Below are positions 1-9,024 of a DNA stretch of 64,000 nucleotides, in pieces (the first letter of the stretch is position 1; each line of letters begins with the position of its first letter). The stretch is from NCBI RefSeq assembly GCF_022024035.1, contig NZ_CP091787.1:3008001-3072000 (forward strand). Direction: 5' to 3'. Source of the stretch: Prevotella sp. E13-17 (GTDB lineage Bacteria > Bacteroidota > Bacteroidia > Bacteroidales > Bacteroidaceae). The position numbers were made by a program, and so were the translations under genes. Under the pieces are notes generated by a model. It was not told the DNA's origin. It saw only the letters and a list, made by a program, of their open reading frames with translations, and searched no databases.

Positions 1-881
1 TGGCATAACACCGGAAAGACATGATAGACATTTTGCTCTTTGGGCATTATGACAGGCAATGAGATAAGTGGATTGGATATCTCCGTATTGTAGATATCAC
101 CTATCATCTGCCGCTTGGCGTTATCTTCATCGAGATAGCGCAACTTTACAGCGAGAACAGCGGCCTGAATCTCATCCAACCGACTATTACGACCGGTATA
201 TTTAAAGACGTATTTACGCTGACTTCCATAGTTGGCAAGCGCTCTGACTATGTCAACAAGTTGGCGGTCGTTGCTGGTCACGGCACCGCCATCGCCCAAT
301 GCACCCAGATTCTTACCTGGATAAAAACTATGGCCCGCAGCATCGCCAAGGCTACCTGTACGGCGTCCGTCGGCACAACGACAGCCATGAGCCTGTGCAT
401 TGTCTTCGACCAGTTTTAAATGATACTGTCGGCATAATTGGCCTATTCTCTCGGTATAAGCACAGCGTCCGTAAAGGTGTACCAACAAAACAGAACGGGT
501 ACGAGGTGTAATTCTCGCCTCGATGACACTGTCGTCTATTTCAAGTGTATCGAGCCGCGGCTCGACAAGAACAGGAACCAGACCATTTTCAGTCAGTGCG
601 AGGATAGAAGCAATATAGGTATTGGCAGGTACGATGACTTCATCGCCTGGCTGCATGACACCCATCTCAATATAAGCACGATAAATCCAGATTAAAGCAT
701 CAAGACCATTTCCGCAACCCACGCAATACTGCGTTCCAATATAATTGGCATAGTCTGATTCGAAACGAGCATTTTCCGAACCCTGCAGATAATAGCCAGA
801 CTCCACGACGCGGCTTACTGCATCGCGAATCTCTGCACCATGCTGATGGGTGACTGCCTGTAAATCAAGAAACTTAATCAT
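1..881 (-). CDS. DegT/DnrJ/EryC1 family sugar aminotransferase (partial, 3' end outside window)
   Basis: PLP-dependent aminotransferase of nucleotide sugars, probably acting on a dTDP-3-keto-6-deoxyhexose (FdtB/QdtB-like) for surface polysaccharide synthesis in the cytoplasm. I translated the minus strand from the ATG at 881: it begins MIKFLDLQAVTHQHG and stays open to the window edge (about 293 codons). Family landmarks are visible: GDEVIVPANTY, the acidic PLP motif VEDNAQAHG, and HSFYPGKNLGALGDGG, whose lysine should form the PLP Schiff base. It starts 14 bp after the stop of the acyltransferase gene, so it is probably the distal gene of the same minus-strand operon. The exact sugar substrate cannot be told from sequence alone. 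Confidence 0.88.
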   Translation of the reverse strand, partial: MIKFLDLQAVTHQHGAEIRDAVSRVVESGYYLQGSENARFESDYANYIGTQYCVGCGNGLDALIWIYRAYIEMGVMQPGDEVIVPANTYIASILALTENGLVPVLVEPRLDTLEIDDSVIEARITPRTRSVLLVHLYGRCAYTERIGQLCRQYHLKLVEDNAQAHGCRCADGRRTGSLGDAAGHSFYPGKNLGALGDGGAVTSNDRQLVDIVRALANYGSQRKYVFKYTGRNSRLDEIQAAVLAVKLRYLDEDNAKRQMIGDIYNTEISNPLISLPVIMPKEQNVYHVFPVLC

Positions 882-895
882 GTCTCTCTTCCCCT

Positions 896-1840
896 CTATT
901 TATATTCATCTTTGCGGATAATTCTACCGTCAATCACATCATATTTCCTATTGAATTCCTCACGTCCACGCTTCCAGCGGTTGTGTGTCCACAGATAGAA
1001 AGGCGGCTGACGACGGATATTTTCCTCTAACATCTGGTAGAAGCGACGGGTGATAGCAAACTCCTCTTCTTTGGCTGCCTCGTTTGATATCAAACGGAAA
1101 GTACATATATATTTCCCACGGTAAGGACGTTGCATATCTACAAAGAACACGGCATCATTCATCTTCTGCATGATTCGTTCTGCGCCAGTAAATACTGGAG
1201 TATCGTGATGTAAGAAATCGACCCACAGATGCATGTTTTCCCATTTCGGGCTTTGGTCGCTTATATATCCAAAGAGCGAACGGCGTTGCTCGCGCTTTAA
1301 GGTGATGAGATGACGCAGAATATCCTGCTTGGGTACACAGAGACCGCCATGAGAAGAGCGCACATCTATGAATAACTGATTAAAAGCCTCGTTATATAGT
1401 GGATGGTAAATAAGTCCCATCACAGCTTTTGGATAACGTTGGAATGCAAGTCCTGTAGCCGAGAGCCACTCCCAGTTACAATAGTGTCCAAGGATGGCAG
1501 CGCAATTCTGACCACGATCAAAAGCTTTTTCCAGTTCTTCCACTCCCCGGAACTCGATATGTTTCAGAAGGGCTTCGTTGCTGATGCTCAGCAGCTTGAT
1601 GGTCTCCACGAAATAGTCACAAAGCCAATGATAAAACTGTCGCTCTATCTCCTTAATCTCGGCTTCAGTTTTTTCTGGGAACGAAGACGTCAACTGTCGT
1701 CGCACAAGTTTCCTGCGATATCCTACCAGATAGTAAACCAGCACAAAGAAACAGTCTGACACGCCATAGAGCATCCATAACGGCAATAGCGATATGGCAT
1801 AACTCACTGCATAAAGGATATGATATAACAATCGTTTCAT
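896..1840 (-). CDS. Lysophospholipid/lipid A acyltransferase (LpxL/HtrB family)
   Basis: A 314-residue inner-membrane acyltransferase that should add a secondary acyl chain to lipid A or a related lipid. It has an N-terminal hydrophobic anchor (about residues 5-40) and the catalytic HX4D/E motif as HYCNWE (about 118-123). Conserved LpxL-type segments follow (SDQSPKW, and FTGAERIMQKMNDAVFFVDMQR split across 200-225). The start codon overlaps the stop of the upstream LTA-synthase-like gene by 4 bp, so the two are probably translationally coupled. The length is usual for the family. Bacteroidales generally carry one such late acyltransferase; the acyl donor cannot be predicted. Confidence 0.88.
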   Translation of the reverse strand: MKRLLYHILYAVSYAISLLPLWMLYGVSDCFFVLVYYLVGYRRKLVRRQLTSSFPEKTEAEIKEIERQFYHWLCDYFVETIKLLSISNEALLKHIEFRGVEELEKAFDRGQNCAAILGHYCNWEWLSATGLAFQRYPKAVMGLIYHPLYNEAFNQLFIDVRSSHGGLCVPKQDILRHLITLKREQRRSLFGYISDQSPKWENMHLWVDFLHHDTPVFTGAERIMQKMNDAVFFVDMQRPYRGKYICTFRLISNEAAKEEEFAITRRFYQMLEENIRRQPPFYLWTHNRWKRGREEFNRKYDVIDGRIIRKDEYK

Positions 1841-3636
1841 CGGCTTAACAGATCTTGAGATGTTGTTTGCAAAATGGCCTTGTTCACATTGAGCAGATGC
1901 TCCACATCACTACCATTACTAATAATAGCACGTCCTGCGTCGAAATCGTATAGAATCTCGCCTGTTTCATCATAGAGCCACTGTGCATTGTTAAAGTTAT
2001 GAACCGCAGTAGGATGCGAATAGGTTGCAGACAGAACATCACGACTAAAAGGATAGTCAGCATGCGCCAACTGCAGTTGACCTAACAAGGTGGCTGGAAG
2101 ATCGCTTTGATTACACAGTTTATCCACCCGACGTGGTTCTTTCACTGCGCCGCCCAACCATAGCAACGGAATATGATTTTTCTGGAGAGGTGTTGATGGA
2201 GTCACCTGCTGATAGTTGATGCCATGGTCTGCCACAAGAACAATAAGCAGATTATCCCACTGAGGTGTCTTTTTCAGTTTTTCCACGAAACGATATAAAC
2301 AAGCATCCAGATAATGAAACGCATTTTTAATCTCATCGTCTAACACTTTTGTGGGAACATCCCAAGGTTCATGACTACTTAACGTACTATACCCCCAAAG
2401 ATGCTTTTGAGCATTTCCATTCGATGTCGTGATCTGTTCATACAGGGTCTCAAATGTAATCTCGTCTTGTACTCCCCACTGAGACGTATTCTGTTCTTCG
2501 CGCGAATAGTCATCCATACTCATTATCTTGTCCCATCCAGTAGAGATAAGATAAGAACGCATATTGGTAAAGTTGATGTCACCTCCATAAAGATAGCTTG
2601 TAGCATAACCATTTGCCTTCAATGTACGAGCAATACTTGGAAGTGTGCGACTTTTCTCAGGAATCTTCATTACCGAGAACGAGGGGAAAGAAGGATAGCC
2701 ACTCAATGCGCAAACCGTGCCTCGATCTGTGCGCCAACTGTTGCCATAGCAGTTCTCAAAATAGATGCCCTCATCCTTCAGTTGTTGCAGATGAGGCATT
2801 GCGTCCGCAAATAGCTCACTGGCACTCTCCATCAGGATCACTACAACATTTGGATGCGTGGTATTGAGAAGTGTATCTGTCAGCACGCTCTCCGTGGTAT
2901 AGACGTCTTGAACCAACTGCTTACATTGTTCTTCCTCGAAAAAGGTGTATTGCGACAAGTCATCAAGCTGGTGACTCAAAGAGTAGAGGAAACTAAACAC
3001 AGGATTAACAGCCGAATGGTTCAAGAACTGGTTTTCGGAATAATAGACCTGACCAATATTGGTTGTTGACTCCCTGACTCCCCCGCGGATGCCAATCACA
3101 ATGACAGGAATCAGCAGAAGAAGTAATATGGTCTTCTTAAGTCTGCCTTTACGGATTGCCTTTGCAGGCTGTCTTTCTATCTTATCATAAAGAGTAAAGA
3201 CGATGATTGCTGTGGTTATCAATACAAGGAATCGCCAAACGATATAACCGACAGACACGCTCGCCATCGCTTCTGTCGGAGTTGAAAGATAGGTTAGACA
3301 AACAGCATCAAGTTTAAAGTTCCAAAAAGGATATAGGCTCGTGTCTGCTACGAATGCCATCGAAAATGCTAATGCCACAATAGCATTATAGATACGGGAA
3401 AACCATTTGGGCAGAGAGGTCCAAATGGATATAACAGACAGAAGATAAGGCACGATGAGAAAATAGAGAGCTGTCGAGGCATCAAGTGTCAACCCATGCC
3501 AGACTACTGCAAAGAAATCGACAAGATGAATATCATGCCCAGCACCATTGCAAAGCATAAAGACTATCTTAGCAACAAAGAACACGATAAGTGTTGCAAG
3601 ATAGTATCCACACAAATATCTCAGTCTATTTTTCAC
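1837..3636 (-). CDS. LTA synthase family sulfatase-fold membrane transferase
   Basis: A 599-residue membrane protein with about five N-terminal transmembrane segments (within residues 1-190) and an extracytoplasmic alkaline-phosphatase/sulfatase domain (about 255-560). Metal and active-site motifs are visible: VVVILMESASE supplies the first metal-binding Glu, NSWRTDRGTVCALSG supplies the likely nucleophilic Thr, and VADHGINY supplies the C-terminal Asp-His pair. Family members transfer phosphoglycerol or phosphoethanolamine to lipids or glycans. In a Gram-negative bacterium with lipid A genes on both sides, phosphoethanolamine or phosphoglycerol transfer to lipid A or glycan is the likely role (inference). 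It overlaps both neighbours by 4 bp. Confidence 0.87.
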   Translation of the reverse strand: MKNRLRYLCGYYLATLIVFFVAKIVFMLCNGAGHDIHLVDFFAVVWHGLTLDASTALYFLIVPYLLSVISIWTSLPKWFSRIYNAIVALAFSMAFVADTSLYPFWNFKLDAVCLTYLSTPTEAMASVSVGYIVWRFLVLITTAIIVFTLYDKIERQPAKAIRKGRLKKTILLLLLIPVIVIGIRGGVRESTTNIGQVYYSENQFLNHSAVNPVFSFLYSLSHQLDDLSQYTFFEEEQCKQLVQDVYTTESVLTDTLLNTTHPNVVVILMESASELFADAMPHLQQLKDEGIYFENCYGNSWRTDRGTVCALSGYPSFPSFSVMKIPEKSRTLPSIARTLKANGYATSYLYGGDINFTNMRSYLISTGWDKIMSMDDYSREEQNTSQWGVQDEITFETLYEQITTSNGNAQKHLWGYSTLSSHEPWDVPTKVLDDEIKNAFHYLDACLYRFVEKLKKTPQWDNLLIVLVADHGINYQQVTPSTPLQKNHIPLLWLGGAVKEPRRVDKLCNQSDLPATLLGQLQLAHADYPFSRDVLSATYSHPTAVHNFNNAQWLYDETGEILYDFDAGRAIISNGSDVEHLLNVNKAILQTTSQDLLSR

Positions 3637-5462
3637 AGCGATTGCATATCATTCAGTTTCTTATAGTAGCCATCCATTTTCAGCAGTTCATCGTGGGTGC
3701 CTCGCTCTACGATACTACCCTCATGGAGAACACATATCTCATCGGCATTCTTGATGGTTGACAAGCGGTGAGCAATAGCCACTGTCGTTCGTGTTTTCAT
3801 CAGACGTTCCAATGCGTCCTGCACCAAGCGTTCGCTCTCTGTATCAAGAGCAGACGTAGCCTCATCGAGGATCAGGATGGGAGGATTCTTCAAAATGGCG
3901 CGAGCTATGCTGACACGCTGACGCTGGCCACCCGACAGTCGTCCGCCACGATCGCCTATATTGGTATTGAAGCCCTGCTCACTCTGGATGATAAAGTCAT
4001 AGGCATTAGCGATCTTTGCTGCCTCTGCAATTTGTTCATCGCTAGCATTGTCAACACCAAAGGAGATGTTATTGCGGAAAGTATCATTAAAGAGGATGGC
4101 CTCCTGATTGACATTACCTATCAGCTGTCGCAAGTCATGGATGCCAAGGTCTTTGACGTTGATACCATCAATAAGCACCTCGCCCTCCTGCACATCATAA
4201 TATCGAGGTATCAGGTCCACGAGTGTGGACTTGCCACCACCGCTCTGTCCTACGAGCGCAATGGTTTTGCCTTTAGGGATAACCAGATTAATGTTTTTCA
4301 GGACCCACTGATCTGCATACTTAAACGACACGTTACGAAACTCAATCTCATGTTCAAATGATGCCAGATGTTTAGGTTCCTTCCGTTCTACAATTGTATT
4401 CTCTGCCATCAAGATCTTATCGATACGCTCCATGGAAGCCAGACCTTTGGGGATATTATAGCCTGCCTTAGAGAACTCCTTCAACGGGTTGATGATTGAA
4501 TAGAGGATGACCATGTAGTAGATGAACGTAGGACCGGTGATGGTCTGGTTGTTGAGCACCAGGATGCCACCAAACCAAAGCACGATAACAATCATCACGG
4601 TGCCCAGGAACTCACTCATAGGATGGGCAGACGACTGACGGATGTTGACACGCATCAGATTGTCGCGGTACTGCGAATTGATGCGGTCGAAACGCTGGTT
4701 CATCTTATCTTCGGCACAGAAGGCCTTGATGATGCGCAGACCACCTAAGGTCTCTTCCACCTGACTCATCGTATCGCTCCACAGGGCCTGGGCCTCGATA
4801 CTTTTGCGCTTCAGCTTTCTGCCAACGACACCCATCACCCAGCCCATCACAGGAACAATCACCAGGGTGAACAGGGTCAACTGCCATGACACGAACAGCA
4901 TGGTGCAGAAATAGGCGATAATCAGCACGGGGTTCTTAAACAGCATGTCGAGTGAAGACATGATAGAGCTCTCTACTTCCTGCACATCACCACTCATGCG
5001 AGCAATGATATCACCTTTGCGCTCTTCGGAGAAGAAGCCCAGAGGCAGAGAGGTAATCTTTTGATAGAGCTGATTGCGGATGTCGCGCACCACACCGGTA
5101 CGGATAGGTACGATACATGCCGACGTGAGGAAATAGGCGCCCGTTTTCAACAACGTGGTGACGGCCAGGAAAAGACCGATAAACAACAGTGTGGTGGTCT
5201 GACCGTAATCGCGAATCAGGCAATTCACAAAATAATTCAGGTTGTTCATCAGTACGGTCTGTACATCGCTCCAATCCCACGCCATATAGCCACTCGCAGC
5301 ATCGGCCTCACCTGTCTGAAACAATATTTGCAATATGGGAATCAGTGCCGCAAACGAGAATATATTGAGAACTGCCGACATGATATTGAAAAACACCGAT
5401 GCAGCAAGATATCTTTTATATGGAGGAACAAACCTACGTAATACCTGCAGGAATTCTTTCAT
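3633..5462 (-). CDS. ABC exporter, MsbA-like (fused membrane and ATPase domains)
   Basis: A 609-residue half-transporter with six membrane helices (about 20-340) and a C-terminal ATPase domain (about 370-600). The Walker A is GQSGGGKST, the signature is LSGGQRQRV, the Walker B is ILILDEATSALD, and the H-loop is IAHRLST. It is likely a homodimeric lipid flippase of the MsbA type in the inner membrane. It is first in an operon with an LTA-synthase-like enzyme, a lipid A acyltransferase and a sugar aminotransferase, which supports lipid or glycolipid export. The start ATG lies 30 bp downstream of a -7 box at 5492-5499. Other exporters of this subfamily carry peptides or drugs, so the substrate is inferred from context. 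Confidence 0.87.
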   Translation of the reverse strand: MKEFLQVLRRFVPPYKRYLAASVFFNIMSAVLNIFSFAALIPILQILFQTGEADAASGYMAWDWSDVQTVLMNNLNYFVNCLIRDYGQTTTLLFIGLFLAVTTLLKTGAYFLTSACIVPIRTGVVRDIRNQLYQKITSLPLGFFSEERKGDIIARMSGDVQEVESSIMSSLDMLFKNPVLIIAYFCTMLFVSWQLTLFTLVIVPVMGWVMGVVGRKLKRKSIEAQALWSDTMSQVEETLGGLRIIKAFCAEDKMNQRFDRINSQYRDNLMRVNIRQSSAHPMSEFLGTVMIVIVLWFGGILVLNNQTITGPTFIYYMVILYSIINPLKEFSKAGYNIPKGLASMERIDKILMAENTIVERKEPKHLASFEHEIEFRNVSFKYADQWVLKNINLVIPKGKTIALVGQSGGGKSTLVDLIPRYYDVQEGEVLIDGINVKDLGIHDLRQLIGNVNQEAILFNDTFRNNISFGVDNASDEQIAEAAKIANAYDFIIQSEQGFNTNIGDRGGRLSGGQRQRVSIARAILKNPPILILDEATSALDTESERLVQDALERLMKTRTTVAIAHRLSTIKNADEICVLHEGSIVERGTHDELLKMDGYYKKLNDMQSL

Positions 5463-5491
5463 CTTCTATTTCTGTTATTGTTATTTGTTTG

Positions 5492-5499
5492 CAAAGATA
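5492..5499 (-). promoter_or_regulatory. Bacteroidetes -7 box for the msbA-like operon
   Basis: TATCTTTG on the minus strand fits the TAnnTTTG consensus and lies 30 bp before the ATG at 5462. It should drive the four-gene operon running to position 1. Confidence 0.6.
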
Positions 5500-5557
5500 C
5501 GAATATTAATTCGAATAACGGGTACTATAGCGTGTAAATTTAGGAAAACGGGCTCTC

Positions 5558-7546
5558 CTATTGATGCTTAGCAGATGGAGTGAGCACCAACTGATCATTA
5601 TTCATGCGATACATATACTGTTGGATAATGGACTTCATCTGCTTGGTCATGTGCTGCAGTGTATCAGCAGGCATCTCTCTGATGATATTGGTTTTAAAGA
5701 CAGAGTCGGTGCGGTAACGATAAGCAGCCGTCACTTCTTGTCCGTCAAACTCCAGTACATAAGAGCCTTTAACAAATTCATAGCCATTACTTTCCGGTAC
5801 CCAATGCAAGGCATGCGTCTCTTCAACAGGCGTATGCAGCATGTCCTTTCCGAAAGCCAAATAGGGCTGATCGTAATGAAGATAAGTCAACACCGTTGGC
5901 ATGATGTCTATCTGTTCCACCACGCGCTGAGTGTCATAACCACGCAATGTTTCATCACCAGGTGCATAAAGAATGATTGGCACATTGAACAACCCTAATG
6001 TTGTCTTGTAGAAAGGATCAATAGGCGAACTGCTATGGTCGGCTGTTATCACGAAAAGTGTATTCTTAAACCAGGGTTGCTTACTGGCTTCCTTAAAGAA
6101 TTGTCTCAACGCATTGTCAGTATATGCCACACACTCTTGCAAGGGTATCTCGCCTTTAGGAAAGACATTCTTATAGCGTGCCGGCAGATTAAACGGTGTG
6201 TGTGAAGTTGCCGAGAACAAGGCCGTCATGAAGGGTTGCTTCATCTTATTCATCTGTGCAGCATAAAACTGCATAAACTCTTCATCCCAGATAGCCCATG
6301 TGCCATCAAAGTCGTCATCACCATTGAAATGTGGATCCTCGTTATACTCTGTTCTTCCATAATAGCGTTGAAAGCCTGTGGCGCGTGCGAAAGCCTGGAA
6401 GCCCATCGAATTATTCTGAGCGCCGTGGAAGAATGCTGTTGTATAACCTTTCTTCTCGCCCAACTCGCGAGCCAGACCAGACATGTGATTTAAGGACGCT
6501 GGCGTCAGGAACAGCGGTTCAACATAGTTAGGCAGCGAAGACAGCGTTGAAGGCATTCCTTCTATACTTTTTCTACCATTAGAATAAGAGTATCTCCAAG
6601 TGATTGCACCGTGAGTTATCAGAGAATCAACAAATGGTGTAAATCCTTTATAGGCCCCATTACGTAGAGTCTGGTTGTAATAACCCATGTGCTGTTTGCC
6701 CCAACTTTCAAGTATAAACACCACCACATTCTTCGGTTGGAAAGCCACCGAGTCGCTGGGCACATGAATCGGTGAATAGTAAGACAATGCCTCTTCTTCA
6801 CTCATATAACTGGGTGTGACGAGAGGCTTCTTGCTTAACGTACGATAGATACTGAAAGGCGTGTTCAGTACGATGCCTGTTTCTGCCGGACGGTCCACAA
6901 ACTGATTGGCATTACTGATGGTAATAGGACGAACAGCATGCGAGAAACCGCCACGCATGCCGGCAACAACCAACGGAATAGCAGCCACCAGGATTATAGT
7001 CTGAATGACATAATAACGCCAAGGCACTTTTACTACAGACACATGTTGTGGACGGAATGCTTTCCACAACACCCACGACAAGACAAAGGCCAGCAGCACC
7101 AAATACCAATTTGCCAAAAACTGTTCGCCCATAATCTTTGTCATACCCCCTACTCCCTCATGACTAAACTCGTAGAACACAGAGGTTGTGGTTCGCTTTC
7201 CAGTATATGGGAAATAAACACAGTCACACAGGTTTGCCCACAAAGCAACAGAATTGCAGACCACATAGATCCATTTCACCACTCGGTAATATCCATTGCG
7301 TTCTTTCTTATGCAGGGGGAAAAGCATCAACAGGATAACCAGGGCATTGGTATATAGGATGGCAGTCGTATCGAAGATAAGGCCCGCTGCGAAAAGACTG
7401 AAAGCATGTCCGAATGTCATCGTATCAGCATAAAGCGACCAGTTTACTAACAAAAAAACCAATCGGCAAAACGTGAATAGTAGATAGATGACAAGTAAAT
7501 TGCTAATCAGGCCCACAAAGGGATATCTAAAGAATGTTCTTCTCAT
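5558..7546 (-). CDS. LTA synthase family sulfatase-fold membrane transferase (second copy)
   Basis: A 662-residue protein counted from the ATG at 7546 (MRRTFFRYPFVG). I prefer this start because a -7 box sits at 7571-7578, inside any longer reading frame. It has five N-terminal membrane helices (to about residue 200) and a periplasmic sulfatase-fold domain with VVVFILESWGKQHMG (metal Glu), RKSIEGMPSTLSSLP (likely nucleophile Thr/Ser region) and VITADHSS (Asp-His). It is only distantly similar to the 1837-3636 protein. It has its own promoter and probably modifies a different lipid or glycan acceptor. Transfer of phosphoglycerol or phosphoethanolamine is the family expectation and is not shown here. 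Confidence 0.87.
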   Translation of the reverse strand: MRRTFFRYPFVGLISNLLVIYLLFTFCRLVFLLVNWSLYADTMTFGHAFSLFAAGLIFDTTAILYTNALVILLMLFPLHKKERNGYYRVVKWIYVVCNSVALWANLCDCVYFPYTGKRTTTSVFYEFSHEGVGGMTKIMGEQFLANWYLVLLAFVLSWVLWKAFRPQHVSVVKVPWRYYVIQTIILVAAIPLVVAGMRGGFSHAVRPITISNANQFVDRPAETGIVLNTPFSIYRTLSKKPLVTPSYMSEEEALSYYSPIHVPSDSVAFQPKNVVVFILESWGKQHMGYYNQTLRNGAYKGFTPFVDSLITHGAITWRYSYSNGRKSIEGMPSTLSSLPNYVEPLFLTPASLNHMSGLARELGEKKGYTTAFFHGAQNNSMGFQAFARATGFQRYYGRTEYNEDPHFNGDDDFDGTWAIWDEEFMQFYAAQMNKMKQPFMTALFSATSHTPFNLPARYKNVFPKGEIPLQECVAYTDNALRQFFKEASKQPWFKNTLFVITADHSSSPIDPFYKTTLGLFNVPIILYAPGDETLRGYDTQRVVEQIDIMPTVLTYLHYDQPYLAFGKDMLHTPVEETHALHWVPESNGYEFVKGSYVLEFDGQEVTAAYRYRTDSVFKTNIIREMPADTLQHMTKQMKSIIQQYMYRMNNDQLVLTPSAKHQ

Positions 7547-7570
7547 AATATTCGTCTTTAAAAGCGAGTG

Positions 7571-7578
7571 CAAAGTTA
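7571..7578 (-). promoter_or_regulatory. -7 box upstream of the LTA-synthase-like gene
   Basis: TAACTTTG on the minus strand, 25 bp upstream of the ATG at 7546. It matches TAnnTTTG and decides the start of that gene. Confidence 0.55.
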
Positions 7579-7621
7579 CAAAAAAGTGAATATAATATAG
7601 CACTTTTCAAAGAAAAAGTAG

Positions 7622-7629
7622 TAATTTTG
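7622..7629 (+). promoter_or_regulatory. -7 box directly before the metallophosphoesterase start
   Basis: TAATTTTG matches TAnnTTTG and ends only 6 bp before the ATG at 7636. Transcription would then begin at or next to the start codon, giving a leaderless or near-leaderless message. Confidence 0.5.
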
Positions 7630-7635
7630 CGACCT

Positions 7636-9024
7636 ATGAAAAAGAAAAGTATTAAGAGAAAAGCCACCTGGACCATTATCACCATTTTGTTGCTTGGCCT
7701 CGGGTCATGGGTCTATAGCCGTTGGAATGTGTGGTTTCACAATCCAGAAGAAGAGCCTTACACTGCCAGCAGCACCCCCCAGAGAGTGCTACTAACCTTC
7801 GGCGATTCGACAGAATGGGCACGAAACGTGAGTTGGCAATGTGACAGCGTGGTACGACAGTCCCATTTGGAGCTGGCTCAGCTACCCGATGGCGATACCA
7901 TCCAGATAGCAGCCGATGGAGAAGTATTTCAGTCACGCGCTGGCAAAGCTGCCTACTATGTGGCTCGACTACGCAGTCTGAAGCCCAACGCCAGCTACGC
8001 CTATCGTGCGGTGACAGATGGTAAAACCTCCGAGTGGTACCATTTCTCTACAAGCAAACAGACACACGACGATCTCTCGTTCCTTTACGTGGGAGATGTC
8101 CAAGACACGCTTTGCGGCGAAGCCAACCGTTTTCTCCGCGAAGCACTACAACGGCACCCACAAAGCGAATTTCTCGTATGCGGCGGTGACCTAACAGAAC
8201 GACCCACAAACCAGCACTGGGCAGAGACCTTCCGTGACCTTGACAGCGTGGCACAACATTTACCTCTGGTGTGCGTCACAGGCAACCACGACTACCTGAA
8301 AGGGGTTATCGTATCTTTGGAGCGTCGTTTCTCGCTCATTCACTCCTACTATCTCGACTCTCAGGTTGGAGTCAATCAAGTATTCACGTTCCGTTATGGT
8401 CCGGCACAGTTCTTCTTGTTAGACAGCAACCGCGAGTTTCCTTATCTCATCACACAGCGTCACTGGCTGGAAGAAAAGCTCAAAAGTAGCACTGCCCGCT
8501 GGAAGATTGTGGTACTCCACCACCCTTTATTCTCTTTAAAGGGCAACAACAACCTCATTCAGCGCTGGATGTTCAACGACCTAATCGAGGAGTATGGTGT
8601 GGATCTCGTGCTACAGGGTCATGAGCATGCCTACGGTCGAATGACACGTCACACTGCCAACGACCAGCCCACCACGCCAATATACACTGTCAGCCATTGT
8701 TCGCCCAAAAACTATTACATCCAATTTGACGACCGTTTCGACAAGTTCGGAATCTCCAGCCGTTACTATCAAACCGTAAACATTTCTGGCGACACGCTAA
8801 CCATGGCTGCTTATGAGGTGTATAAACATACGCTCTACGACTCCATCTGCGTCATCAAGAACGGCACAAACACTCATATCCTTGACTACGGCAGAGCCAT
8901 TCCCGAATACACAGAATTTACGCCCGACCTCTCTCGAAAGAAAGACCGGGCGTATGCCGAACGCATTGATGCGTATAGAAAGCGACATCCCGAACGCATC
9001 ACAGGGCTTCGCCCAACAAAGTAG
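7636..9024 (+). CDS. Purple-acid-phosphatase-like metallophosphoesterase
   Basis: A 462-residue protein with an N-terminal signal anchor (about residues 8-27). A fibronectin-III-like domain (about 40-140) is followed by a calcineurin-type phosphoesterase domain (about 145-370). The five metal motifs are present: GDVQD, GGDL, GNHDY, HHP and GHEHAYGR. This order is typical of purple acid phosphatases, so it probably removes phosphate from extracytoplasmic substrates. I start at the ATG at 7636 rather than the in-frame TTG at 7627, which lies inside the -7 box. The 3' end overlaps the convergent miaB gene by 26 bp. Confidence 0.87.
   Translation: MKKKSIKRKATWTIITILLLGLGSWVYSRWNVWFHNPEEEPYTASSTPQRVLLTFGDSTEWARNVSWQCDSVVRQSHLELAQLPDGDTIQIAADGEVFQSRAGKAAYYVARLRSLKPNASYAYRAVTDGKTSEWYHFSTSKQTHDDLSFLYVGDVQDTLCGEANRFLREALQRHPQSEFLVCGGDLTERPTNQHWAETFRDLDSVAQHLPLVCVTGNHDYLKGVIVSLERRFSLIHSYYLDSQVGVNQVFTFRYGPAQFFLLDSNREFPYLITQRHWLEEKLKSSTARWKIVVLHHPLFSLKGNNNLIQRWMFNDLIEEYGVDLVLQGHEHAYGRMTRHTANDQPTTPIYTVSHCSPKNYYIQFDDRFDKFGISSRYYQTVNISGDTLTMAAYEVYKHTLYDSICVIKNGTNTHILDYGRAIPEYTEFTPDLSRKKDRAYAERIDAYRKRHPERITGLRPTK

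Noticed and set aside
1..695. Plus-strand frames at 299-511 and 438-695
   Set aside because: They are shadows of the minus-strand DegT aminotransferase, whose motifs read continuously from 881 to the window edge.
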